Assembly: GCA_033032175.1 (NCBI GenBank)
Contig: CM065311.1
Span: forward strand, 4,829,190-4,893,189
Direction of reading: 5' to 3'
DNA from: Saturnia japonica
Lineage: Eukaryota > Arthropoda > Insecta > Lepidoptera > Saturniidae
DNA: 64,000 nt
Shown here: positions 35,440 to 46,559 of the stretch, piece by piece
Layout: each line of letters begins with the position of its first letter
Numbering within the stretch: position 1 is the stretch's first letter
Notes under the pieces: model-generated
The model's input: only the letters and a program-made list of their open reading frames with translations
Database searches by the model: none
What the model was told of the DNA's origin: nothing
Translations under genes and position numbers: made by a program

Positions 35440-37210
35440 ACTCTGCATTATCTTCTTCTATCATTTAAAAGAAAGAATGAAAAACAAGAACTTAACAATT
35501 CGAAATCTAACACGAAGAAACTTTGGCAAATTACAAAAAAACTACTTATGTTTATATTTTCTCTCTATCAGCAGTCTCAGGTTGATAATGTTAACTAATT
35601 TTTTGCTAATATAAGCAAATCGCTCGCAGAAAATGTTAAAGCATATAATATTAAAAAAGTGTTCTTTTACAACCAGTTCTCCTATCCCACAATATCTAAA
35701 TCATTTGCTCTTCTTCCGACTGGTGAAACCGAAATAGAAGGGTTAATAGCAAATCTTAAAGGTACTTCATATTCCACTCATGATAATATCTCTGGCTTAA
35801 TCTTAAAAAGACATAAAAACTTATTAGTTGGCCATCTCTCGCATATTTGTAATCTATCCTTTTCAACTGGCATTTATCCTGAGCCTCTAAAATCTTTTGT
35901 TATAATTCCGATCCATAAAGCCGGTGACAGAGACTGTGTTAATACCTACAGGCCCATATCTATACTTTCAACCATATCTAAGATCTTGGAAAAAAATAAT
36001 TCTAGTTTGATTAAATATTTACAAAAAACTCAAATGATTTCAGCAAATCAATTTGGTTTTCGGAAAAATAAATCATTTGAAGATGCTGTATTTGAATTCA
36101 CTAATCATATCGTTACTTCAATAGATAAACATTATAACACTGTTAAAAACAAACAAACAGGTTATAAACTTGCCATTGTTCTTGCTCTGGCAAAGGCTTT
36201 TGATACTGTCACTGTCCTAATACTTATTAGAAAGTTAGAACGTATAAGAATCTGTGGTATTAAAACAGTTTTATTTGCGAATTATCTATCATATAAAACA
36301 CAATATATTAAGATTGAAAACTATATCAGCAGTAATATGTCTATTAGTTATGATGTGCTCCAGGGAAGCGTTCTCGGGCCTACTCAGTGTCTCATCTAAA
36401 TCAATGACTTATTTAATGTTTATGTGCCACATGTTAAAATAACATTTGCAGATGACACGGCTCTGGTTTTTTCGGTTGAGTTTTGGACTGAGGTTTTCTC
36501 ACATTCTCGAAGTGGATTAAACACTGTGATGCGGTGGTTAAACTGAAATTTATGAACGCTTAATATTACTAAAATTAATTATATAGCTTTTTCTCCATTA
36601 AATTATCAAAACCCTCTTTATCTTCATCTCTTATTAACAGCTCACTCTTGTTTCTTACAAGTTAATTCCGTTTGTTCCTGCGATCTTTTGGTAAGAGTTA
36701 CTGTTACTGTTAAATATTTAGGTATAATGATAGACAACTCTTTTCAGACTCATTTAGAATTTCAAAATTTGCGCCACATTACTTTTTTTTAAGCTATTGC
36801 ATCACTTCTTGGGGCGGGGATTCCAAAACTAACTGATTAAAATTGGAACGAGCTCGAATAGCTGTTGTAAAAGTGAGTTGATTTCTTCTGTTTAGATTTC
36901 CTACAGATGAACTTTATTGTACTTAAATGTAACGTGCTTACAGTGAGACAACTTTTTATTTTAAAAACTATCTTTACCTGCACTGTCGTCTAATATATGA
37001 TCCTAATCTGCAGCATAATAAAAGACGTAAACACCGTGTATGTGAGACGATTGCACTCCATTGAAAATTTTCAGATAAATTCTATTGGTTTTTAGGTACT
37101 CATATATATAATCAAATAAACCTTATCCTTCAAGTATATGCTCTAACTATTCAAAGAGCTAAACGCATTGTTTATAATCGATTACTTACCCTTCCTTGTA
37201 TACAACAGTC
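35440..37210 (+). pseudogene. decayed non-LTR retrotransposon (reverse transcriptase)
   Basis: The longest open part (35659-36399, 246 residues) carries RT blocks in order: PIHKAGDRDCVNTYRPIS, NQFGFRKNKSFEDAV, LALAKAFDTV (first catalytic Asp), YLSYKTQYIKI and LQGSVLGP. Past a stop, INDLF and ITFADDTALVF (the FADD box) follow near 36405-36470, then YLGIMIDNSFQTH. A C-terminal stretch with IYDPNLQ..RRKHRV and FYWFLGTHIYNQIN ends near 37140-37200. Upstream, 35460-35640 holds the endonuclease-RT linker. The pattern is jockey-like. Stops and frameshifts make it inactive. Confidence 0.85.
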
Positions 37211-37602
37211 TTTTATTATTAATAAATTTAGCAACGTCATTACTTCTCACAGTTTGGATTACTGCTAACAGACTCAATCAAAATCAGATATTTTTATATA
37301 TTATTGTTTATATTGGATCATTTATTTTTCGGCTATATTTTGCAATACTTTAAGTATTTATTGAATATTATTTGTAACTAGCAACTGAGCTTATGAAAGA
37401 AAATGCCGACTTCTACTACAAATTAATATTATATTCCCGATTAAATAATTAAATACTTTTATTGGGTTTTATATTTTTATAATTATGTTCAAGTTATCAC
37501 ATAAAAATTGATACACTGTTGTTGTTATTGTAAATAATATAATAATAAAAACACAAAACCAGGAACTTTCACGTTACTAATGTTTGTTTTATCCATATAT
37601 TT

Positions 37603-37608
37603 TTTATT
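37603..37608 (-). promoter_or_regulatory. poly(A) signal of the proline-rich gene at 37680
   Basis: Minus-strand AATAAA about 72 bp after the stop codon. Confidence 0.55.
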
Positions 37609-37679
37609 GATACGTTTGTGGTTCATGTTTAAAAACATGCCAATTTCGATATATAAAATTACAAACTATGAAAATATGC

Positions 37680-39231
37680 TTATTCAGTTTTATCTGACTT
37701 CAGACCACCCTGGGGTAGCGGCGGTGGTGGAACATCAGGTATAGCTGGATCCTTTGATGAATAGTTCAAAACATTAAGATCGCTGGGTTCAGGTGGTGGA
37801 GTTTGTGATGACTTATCCGCAGGTTTATCGTCGTTAGTTGTAGCTGTTGGTTTTGCAACAGGTAAAGCCAAATTCGGCCCCAAAACGTTTGTAAGTGGCT
37901 GATATAGAGGAAAGTTAGCAAACGGGCTATAACCAAACGGATCGTATGGGTCGTAGAATCTTAAACCAGAGTACGGGTAAGCAAAAGGTCCGACTTGAGT
38001 GAAACCGTCGTAGGCTGGACCTAAGGGTAAAACATGAGGTGGAAGACCGAAACCATTCAAGGGTATCGGTGATTGAGTGTTTGGTGGAAGGGGCGCCGAA
38101 GTAGACGACTGAGCTACAGACTCGAGGCTGCTAGTCTCTGGAGCTATTGTCGTTGGAGTCTCAGCAGGCGCAGCAAGTTCTGTTATAGTCTCTGGTGTTG
38201 ACGAAAGTGTTCCTGTAGTAGGCTGTGCATCTTTTGGTGGCAATGCCGGTGCAGGAAATATACCCTGGAATGATTAAACATAGGTACGTTCAGAGAAAAT
38301 AAAAAATACTTCATTCAAGAAGACACTAATATATGTTAAAATCGGTTCGGAAAACATCCCAGTCATCAAGAAAAGCTAGCGGGAAACTGGATCAGAATTA
38401 TCATTTCTTTTTACTGTGTATTTAATGCTTACAGCTAGTCATCATATTCGTTTTTGTAGATGCACAGAGAGAATAATATAAGGAAGGGAGATAAATAATA
38501 ATAAATACATTAATCCAAATTCATGTAACTATTTTAAAGTAAACAAAAGATTAATAGTAAGACTGAGAGGAAGGATAATAAAAAAATGTAATAGGAAAAT
38601 TATATGCACTTATGAGATGAGTAAACTTTATTTATCCAAAAACTGTAATTACTATAAAATCTTATGTAAATTATGAGTACAGCCTTTTTAACATAATGAA
38701 AAAAATCAGGAAAATACAAAAACTGCCAATCAGGTGTTGTATTGCAGTGATAACTTAAATGGTGTTAAATATACTATGAGTAAATATGGAAACAAAACTT
38801 ACATTACATTTTTATATTATTAGCAAACAGGCATGCAGTCCAGCTAATATTTTATTATCACTGTGGCCTATAGCTATTTTTAACATACCATAAAAAGATC
38901 ATAATTCTAACTGAGACCAATCAAAAATAGGTTGCTTTCCCTTAGGAGATTGAATTGTTGCAACGCCATTTGTGCAAAAATACATATTAATTAAGGTAAC
39001 AAAACTCACATTACTAAAAGCGAAGTCTCCACCGTAGAAAATAGCAGGTTGAAAAGGAAATGTTAAAGTTTCGTGCAAGACGGGTTGGTACACTGGATAT
39101 GCTTTACTGGGCTCTAAATTCTGGTTGGATGTTATGAGTGCATTGTAGACCTTCGGAATTCTTCCGGGTGTCGGGTCACAGACGACGCTAGCCACCAGTA
39201 AGCTCAACATCTGTAATATGAAATAAATCAT
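37680..39231 (-). CDS. second proline-rich secreted protein
   Basis: Coding exons 39231 (or 39210)-39010 and 38264-37680 join in phase 0 (AAT|GTGAGT, TTCCAG|GGT). The product is 261-268 residues. It starts with a signal peptide (MLSLLVASVVC), then TPGRIPKVYNAL, a Tyr/Pro-rich stretch (YPVYQPVLHETLTFPFQP), a Thr/Ser/Pro-rich low-complexity part, a FYDPYDPFGYSPFANFP segment and a Pro-rich tail. The N-terminus is ambiguous: translation may start at the ATG at 39231, or an acceptor (CATATTACAG) may precede the Met at 39210 and join an unseen short exon, as in the 5614 gene. Size, exon layout and composition match that gene, so they may be diverged paralogues. The function is unknown and the protein is probably extracellular. 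Confidence 0.78.
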
Positions 39232-39408
39232 AATTTATTTAATTGATGGACAGAAATTCATGACTTTGCATTAACGATATACTATAATACTTCTTTTAAT
39301 GTCCAGAGAAATTAATTATGAATTAAATTAAAGTCATTCATAGTAGGGAAATCATTAACAATTAATTTATATCGATATAATTTGATTCTGTTGGTATATT
39401 AATAATTA

Positions 39409-39430
39409 TATTGGTATATTTATATACCAA
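39409..39430 (-). promoter_or_regulatory. palindromic TATA region upstream of the proline-rich gene
   Basis: A 10-bp inverted repeat (ATTGGTATAT / ATATACCAAT) includes TATATAAAT on the minus strand. It lies 180-200 bp before the candidate start codon. Confidence 0.35.
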
Positions 39431-39757
39431 TATCAGAAGCGCGCCCCATTGCATCGCAGCGCTTCTACATAAGTCGCATGATAGCTTCCATTTTTAATGG
39501 AATTTTATCTAAGTATGTAGTAGCTCTATCCAATGTAGTATTTTTTTACTTAGTTTAATATTAAAATATATTGCTTCTTATTTTGTGCATTTATTTTTAA
39601 ATAATTAAATTTTGAGTTACAAATACTGCATCAATAGCAACGAGAGAGCATGATGCACGTGGCCTTGCGCCTTTCCAATGCACTTTCATGCCTTGAATAT
39701 AAATTACCATAATATTATATGCTTGTCGATTTTTTTCAATAAATCTTAAACTATTAA

Positions 39758-39930
39758 GTGAGCAATTCTTGTTTATTTATATAAATATATATATTTTAAT
39801 TAGTTTCTCGAAAACGGCTTCAATGGTTTGGATGAAATGTTGTATCTAGATAATGTTTGACATTCCAAGTTTGCTTGGATAGGTGTTTTTCTTTTTTTTT
39901 AAGATACTGAGCAAAGCTCAGTCGCCCAGA
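39758..39930 (-). repeat. dispersed repeat (family C), inverted copy
   Basis: Inverse complement of 4380-4530. It starts with 'agtgagcaattcttg' and ends with 'gagcaaagctcagtcgccca'. Confidence 0.6.
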
Positions 39931-39944
39931 TATTATATATAAAT

Positions 39945-40020
39945 AGGTCTCGTAGCGCATGGGTTGCAAGACCTATCGAGCTAAGCGATCGCGGGTTCGA
40001 TTCCCGCATATGACTGATAT
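39945..40020 (+). repeat. tRNA-derived SINE head
   Basis: An A-box-like GTAGCGCATGGG and a B-box GGTTCGATTCCCGC are correctly spaced, but no intact cloverleaf was found and the copy adjoins other repeats. It is therefore read as a SINE head. A poorer copy lies at 45605-45650. Confidence 0.55.
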
Positions 40021-41060
40021 TTGTGTGATAAGCATAATTGTCAGTTGTAAGTCTGTATGTTGAATATCTATATATATATATGTATGTATGTACAACTGTT
40101 TCTACCATAGAACAAGCTTTGCACGTTGTTTTATGAGAGCCAATTTTGTGAAATGCTTTTTTTCTATATTTTGAATCAATTCAAATTCGAGAGTAAAACT
40201 TCCGCATGTCTTTTATCCGCGAAATAAATTTTTAAATCATATTTATTTTATAAAGTTCTTCTTTTATTATTAAAATAATAAAATCCGCCTATTTTTGTTG
40301 GAGGAAACAGACCAATACCAAAAAATATGATTTTGTGTATTTTACTCAGATAGGTATAACCGCACTTCTGTTGTCTCTCTATCACTCTCTATTCGGTCGT
40401 TCGGGCAAAGTGCTATCTAAAGCAATTGATTTATGTTAAAACGTATTGTTCAAATATCGTATCATTCGCGTTTCCTCCTAATATTTTTTTTTTTTTTAAA
40501 GAAATGATGGAAACAATTTTAATAATTGTTAAGTTTACTACTAGGGTTATTACTATATGTCAAAACTTATAATATTACTCATGCTGCAAAAATATTAAAA
40601 GTATGTATTCTAAACTGTACTACATGATGGTTGCACAATATTACATACTGTCGTGATACCTTTATCTGTAGTATTTAATAAGAAAGCAAAAATATGTGAC
40701 GACAATTGCTTTGCTGTACATCATAACAAGCAAAGTAAAACGTTGTATCGTCTGTAACAATAAGTATCTAATATGTAAACAAATCTTCTCTGTGTCTGAA
40801 AGGGTTTATACCATTGAAAAATGGATTGAGTTTAGAGATAAAATGTAAAATGGAATTATATAAGGTCATTGACATCGAAAGTTATAAAAAACAAATAACA
40901 TTTAATCATTTAAAATAATGTAGCGTTATTTCTGTTCACAAAAAAAATGGCAGTCTCTCAAGCAAGGTTACATGATAGATAATTTAAAAGACAAAGTAAC
41001 ATTTCCTATTTTTATTTAACGAAGATCAAGATCAATTTAATATCTCTTATTAATATTAGT
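40020..41060. other. AT-rich spacer without a supported gene
   Basis: A long T run is near 40487. No splice-supported frame or known repeat was recognised. Confidence 0.4.
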
Positions 41061-41064
41061 AATT

Positions 41065-41300
41065 TATACTTATAATGAAAGAGTAAGGTCTCGAAATCTG
41101 TACATTGAAGATATTTGAGAAAAAATAATACGGGGGGTTTAGAATCATGGACAAAAATAATTCGTTGTTTTTTAAAATTTTGTTCTGTATGTCGGTATGT
41201 TTGAACGCCAACCCACGCAAAAATTACTGGACCAAATTAAATTTGGTATGATTGTAGATTATAGTCTGGAGGTACATGTAGCATACATTTCTATACGTCT
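41065..41300 (-). repeat. dispersed repeat (family A), inverted copy
   Basis: Inverse complement of the units at 1-475, sharing 'ggtatgtttgaac', 'aaaaattactggaccaaatt' and 'aaatatttgagaaaaaata'-like blocks. Confidence 0.6.
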
Positions 41301-41989
41301 GGACATTTTTATGGTATATAAATTGAGTTTAGGTACATTAAAAAAAGTAATGTATGTTACTGTATACTGTAATATATTTTAAGCATACAGTCAAATTATA
41401 CAATATTAATCCAAATTATTTATCTTAATTTTCTTATTTTATGTATTTTATAATAACCAAAAAACTCATGTATTTTCATTATACTAAGTAGGTATTCTCA
41501 TACATGGCGCTATACGCTATAATATGTTAGGTATAACACGCATTCAAACTATTACGAAGTTGGTTTGATTTTTATTGTCACACTTAAGTGTATTTTCCGG
41601 CTCATATTAATAAGTTTATGCTGGTCTAAATTCATTTTGTAGATTTTAATATTGTTTTTAAATTTGTAAAATTATTAACTATTTCGTTCTAAACTTATAC
41701 GATAGATGTTTTTTTTCGTTATCGAGATTTTTTTTTATGTGACATAAAATTTGATTTGTAATATACATTCAGAAATTATATCGTTTTAAAATCCGACATT
41801 AAAAAACAGTATATAGATTCGATTTGATACCCTGCAAAAGCGATATTACCCACGGCTACCGTCAAGGTGAAACTTACTGCTGAACGAGATTCTAAGAAAA
41901 ACATTATGCGCCCCAGAAACGAACACCCCAGGAACATATAATACTTCGTTACGTATGTTAAATTCACAGTGTAGACGTATGTCAGAATA

Positions 41990-42530
41990 TTGATCGATCG
42001 AAAGTAGCGAATGCGAGGCAAGACTGACAGCTAAACGTGAATATCACGATGCGTCTCACGGATCCGAAACATACACAAAGCATAAAACATGGTTAAATCG
42101 CTGATGTAAATTTTCAGAATACCTCCAATAACTTTAATCGACTGCGAAAAAGAAGGGTTATGTTTTTCGCGCGTATGTTACGTATGTCTATTTCTTTCAC
42201 ACGCTCTGTAGCCTAAACAGCTTGATGGATTTTACCATAGGATTTGTTGTTAGATTCGTCTTAATTGTGGGAGTGACATAGGCTATGCTGTGCCCCGCGG
42301 TTTCACCCGCGTTTAATTCAAAAAAAATCACTGATTACTTCACTATAAACAATATTTATGAACACCTCCAATATCTTTTTAATGGACTGCGAAAAAGAAG
42401 GGTTATGTTTTTCCCGCATATGTATGTATGTCTATTTCTTTCACACGCTCTGTAGCCTAAATAGCTTGATGGATTTTACCATACGACTTGTTGTTAGATT
42501 CGTCTTAATTGTGGGAGTGACATAGTCTAT
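41990..42530 (+). repeat. direct tandem duplication of an interspersed repeat (family E)
   Basis: Two near-identical units (about 42110-42280 and 42360-42530) share 'gactgcgaaaaagaagggttatgttttt', 'tttctttcacacgctctgtagcct' and 'gtcttaattgtgggagtgacatag' blocks. A diverged third copy is at 43180-43310. The flank at 41990-42090 resembles 53930-54010. Confidence 0.65.
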
Positions 42531-43072
42531 ACCATTTCCATTTCTTTATTTTCTCGATGACAGCTCCTGTGAAAACTTGAACAAGCGTCTTTTTTACATT
42601 ATGTATGCATTATTTTATTAAAATATGACGTTTACACACGTACAAGGTTATACCAGAGTCGGAGAAACTGATAGGGGCGGAGCTATATCGATGAACGTAA
42701 CACGATAACAGACCCGATATTTTTTATTTAAACTACTGCCGGATTTTTTGTACAAATTTGTTAACTAATATTATATTTCATTACAAGATGTTACACGTAT
42801 TATTAATTCTTGATTGATAATGCCAACTTCTTCAAAATTTTCAAAGCTGTTGTAAAATAAGTAGGTATAGACTCATAGGTAGGTACTCGACAATGAAACG
42901 AAATAATAATAACGACAGGTAATCTTTATTTATTTATTTTAATCAAAATCTGATGAATCGTCACTGTCACTCGATGAGACATCGATTTCATTACTTATTT
43001 GGTCACAACACTACAACTATCGAATTAGAACTGCCATCGAGAAAATAAAGAAATGGAAATAGTATAAATAAT
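42530..43072 (-). mobile_element. deleted DNA transposon with about 35-bp inverted ends
   Basis: The ends read 'ccatttccatttctttattt' plus 'tctcgatgaca' on the left and the complement ('tgccatcgagaaaataaag' plus 'aaatggaaatag') on the right. Inside, the minus strand keeps a frame that ends SNEIDVSSSDSDDSSDFD and a stop, like the acidic C-terminus of a transposase ORF. The rest of the ORF is absent. The superfamily is not known. Confidence 0.55.
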
Positions 43073-43514
43073 ATTTAATTACGACGTCTGGAAATCAAAT
43101 AAAAAGCTAAAAATAATAATATTCAAGAGTTTTTTGTTGCAGTTGGGTTTTAATTTCCTTTTTATTAATAATTTTTTGAGTGTGTATGTATGTATGTATG
43201 TATATCTGTATATTTCTTTGACACGCTTTGTAGTCTAATCGGCTTGCTGGATTTTGACATATCAGGTGTCGTTAGATTCGCCTAAATTGTGGGAGTGACA
43301 TAGGCTTTATAATATTTTAATAAGACGTCTGGCAATTAAGTAAACCAAGATAAATAGGAACATAGATTTCATTGTAACTATATGTGTATCAACTAGCCAA
43401 CAAGGTTTCAGTATATACATATATTGTTACACTAGGCTTCTTGTTCATTTGTGTTCATTTGCGTAGCTCAGCACTCAGATCCATTCATCACGACAGGTTT
43501 TGATATGATCTTGT

Positions 43515-43659
43515 ATACTTTTTCTCTACCTACAAAATGGCAGTTAGTCATCGAACAAAACGGCACATATATACTGTAAATAAATACAAATAAACTTTGA
43601 AAAAAATGTCTTGAGCTTTCATATAAAAATGCGAATAAACTTTTTCCCCGACCTATTAT
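43515..43659 (-). mobile_element. mariner end fragment
   Basis: Inverse complement of the left end of the 14-kb mariner, including 'gttttgttcgatgac'-like sequence and the GGTCGGGGAAAAAGT inverted repeat. Only one end is present. Confidence 0.7.
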
Positions 43660-44099
43660 AATATATATAAGTATATATAACTTGAGTATTAAAAGATATT
43701 GCAGTTGCCAATCCTGTAACGAAAATATGTTTGATGAAGACCTTCTTTCATTAAAAATCTGTTTCATATATTACAAAAAAAAAAAATTTGCTATTATTGT
43801 TTGTCCCCGGCTGCAATCATTTATAACACTCAAGTTATATTTATATCATAATATTATATTTTATTATTTGCGAAAGTCATAGAAATCAAACAAAAATATA
43901 TTCCATGGTGCATTTCACACCGCGGAAACAAAATTCTTTGGTTTATAGAGCTTGTTTTTTTTTCCTTTAGTTTTCAAGGGCTGTTTGCAGTCGGGTTCTT
44001 TGTTTAATTTTTAATAATTTAGTTTATTTTCGCTTATTTTTCATACACGAAATTCCACGCGGACGAAGTCGCGGGCACTGCTAGTATAATATATATGAC

Positions 44100-45590
44100 T
44101 GATTTGTAAATGCTTACCATTATAATTAAGTATATCGGTAACTTGTTTTTTGAATTGCATTAACTTTTGACCGTATGTAGACAGTAATTAGGATTTACCT
44201 TGGTATATAAATTAACTATGCATAAAAATATATATCTACCTATGTAATGTACTTCGGAATATTAACACACTTAATATAACTAATAATAATTTTAAATAGT
44301 TGTAGGGCGTACGTTCACATAATATAGTTTTTGTACAAACCAATTTAGGTGACTGCAATGTACTTATGTTGTACATATTACACAATGACTGCAATTGATA
44401 CCAATCGAAAAATTGAAAATGGTTGCTATAATAGTTTTTATGAGCTTGTTTTAAGTTTTGTGCTTTTTATTTACTTGTAGCTCTTTGGGGAAGGGGGGTT
44501 CAAGGTAGACAATGCGCTAGAGATCTCTGTGACGCTAGTGTTACGTCTGGTACTAAAAGTATCGATAGACTACGGTAACCACTTACCATTAGGAAGGCCC
44601 TGAGCTTGTCTACCACCTTAGTTGTATAAAATAATCGACAAAAGATTTATCAAATATGTAATTATATTATACTAAAATAACTAAATTCACGGAAACAAAA
44701 TAATACGTGTATCAACAAAAACTTTCATTGTTGTCCAGTCGTCCAGTATATTATTTAAGAACAACATACCTCTATAATTGGTTATTTCATCAATAATTCA
44801 TGAGCTCCAAAATAAATGAAAACGTAACAGCTCGTAATCCGCGCTGTGTTTGTTTTGTAAACTTCCTGGATTCGTAGATAGTGTTGTTGTTTGTATAAAA
44901 TAAAAATATTTCAATGTACAAATACTATTATTAATAGCAATTATTATATATAATAGGTATTTACAATCTCTTTTTAATTATTTTCAATGTGTAATCGTTT
45001 AAACTTAATTTTATGGTCGCTTTTAAACAATAAAAACAAAATGAATACATAATATGCGTTTTGAATACGAATTCAATAAGTGTAGTATTAAAAAGGTAAT
45101 TGGTAGACATTTTTATTTAGTAAAATGATTATATTTTTCTATGCACTTTGTGTTCATGCATGCTGAGTAAATTTCACCTATAAGGAGTTATACGGTTCTG
45201 ACCAAATTAATCATATGTAATTCGTTTAAATTGTACGCCGCGCTGTGAAGCGATTTTAGGACAAAATTGAAAGTTGCCTAACGCGACGTCAAACTTATTT
45301 GTGCTGTATGTTGCCTAGCAGTAAACATACTGACAATAATATTGTGAAACCACCACGTGTATGTTGGAACCTTGGTATATTTCATGCAATTGAAAGGACT
45401 TTATAAGCTTATTTCACGATCCGATCTACAGAGGTTTTTGACAATATCCATTTCAGTGTAATAAGGAATCAGGTATGTAGGATCCGATCACAGACGAATT
45501 TTCGATACGATCACCTGCAACCCAACGATAGCGTAGTTTAGCTACAGTCGCCGCGTGACGAGCACAGAGTCGTATGCGTAATGTTAGCCG
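44100..45590. other. repeat-rich spacer
   Basis: Contains an element end 'gcgggcactgctagt' just before it and an unplaced repeat at about 44475-44640. No gene could be supported. Confidence 0.4.
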
Positions 45591-45814
45591 TTCGTATAGT
45601 CAACCCTACTATTAAGTTGAAAGATCGCGGGTTCAATCCCCGCACATAACTTTTTTTAAAGGTTTTTACTAGTATTCTAGCCATAGATCATTTTAAACAT
45701 ATATTTAATTGTTATTTTTACAAAGCAATCGATACTAACGAATTTTCAAACAATCGATTCTTATTATATTACTGTCTTATACTATCATGATATATTAAAA
45801 TAAAGTACAATATT

Positions 45815-46548
45815 ACCTATAGAAAAAAGACACTGTTGTGACTACTGCAGTTACAACAAATATTACTTTTTGAAGTTTCAATAGTGTCAGCGCCATGACA
45901 ACATATGTACGCATCTTTCGACGTTCATTTTTCAACTTAGATAGAGCAACATAATATTGTAGCTTTGTGAGATTGGTGCCGGAATGGCAGTGATGTGTAA
46001 TAAGAAGCACGATCCTGCGGCCAAGCAGCCCCCCTGCCCTCCCCCCGGAAATCGGTTGCGGTAGATTGGACTGTGAAATAACCCCTTTATTATTGAGCAA
46101 AGTATTCTTACATTTATTTATATTTTTTAAGAAAGACTTTGTAAGAAATGTATCGTTTATAGTAATTACTTTCTCTAATCTAAAAAGGCATTTCTAATAA
46201 ATGCAGAAACATGTATATATCTATATTTAGTTACATTGAATTTTACGGATAGGGATTATTCGAATCGCAACTTATTTGCTACATGCAAATAGCCCAAGCC
46301 GAGGTTGCCACTTTTGCACCATTGAGCTGGTTGCCTCGCTTTCGCGGCTGAGTGCCCTCCGCGCTTGCCACCACGCCCGATGAAGCTGTTAAAGCTTCTA
46401 AGCCATTCGCCAAGGACCTTAAGGCTAACAGTAAAGTCAGTTCGAAAACAAATAAGGTAGTTATACTATCATGATTGTAAACTCTTAATATTGTTAAAAT
46501 TAAGTGTTCCGGAAGATTTATAATAGTGTAATTATTTATAAGCAACAA
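45815..46548 (-). CDS. possible exons of an unrecognised secreted or membrane protein
   Basis: Two GC-richer open stretches lie on the minus strand. The first (46548-46279) encodes a hydrophobic segment (FVFELTLLLALRSLANG) followed by TASSGVVASAEG, and could be a signal-peptide exon. The second starts after a possible acceptor (TTATTTCACAG) at 46072 and reads SNLPQPISGGRAGGLLGRR, a basic stretch KLKNERRKMR and a hydrophobic run (VIFVVTAVVTTVSFF). It could end at TATAG|GTAATA in phase 2. No well-matched donor connects the two, so they may not be joined, and one or both may be chance. The hydrophobic run recalls Osiris (DUF1676) proteins only loosely. Confidence 0.25.
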
Positions 46549-46559
46549 GGAAGTGAACT

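Noticed and set aside
39945..40020. Possible functional tRNA gene
   Set aside because: A and B boxes are present, but no acceptor-stem pairing was found and the sequence continues into repeats, as in a SINE.
41776..42021. Minus-strand frames resembling the shared C-terminal module
   Set aside because: The same frame runs into repeat sequence also found at 53930-54010, has stops, and lacks the module's intron and Cys positions.
45815..46072. Osiris (DUF1676) family assignment
   Set aside because: Only a Lys-rich stretch followed by a hydrophobic run is shared. The Cys residues and signature AQ/GxxYxY motifs of the family were not seen.
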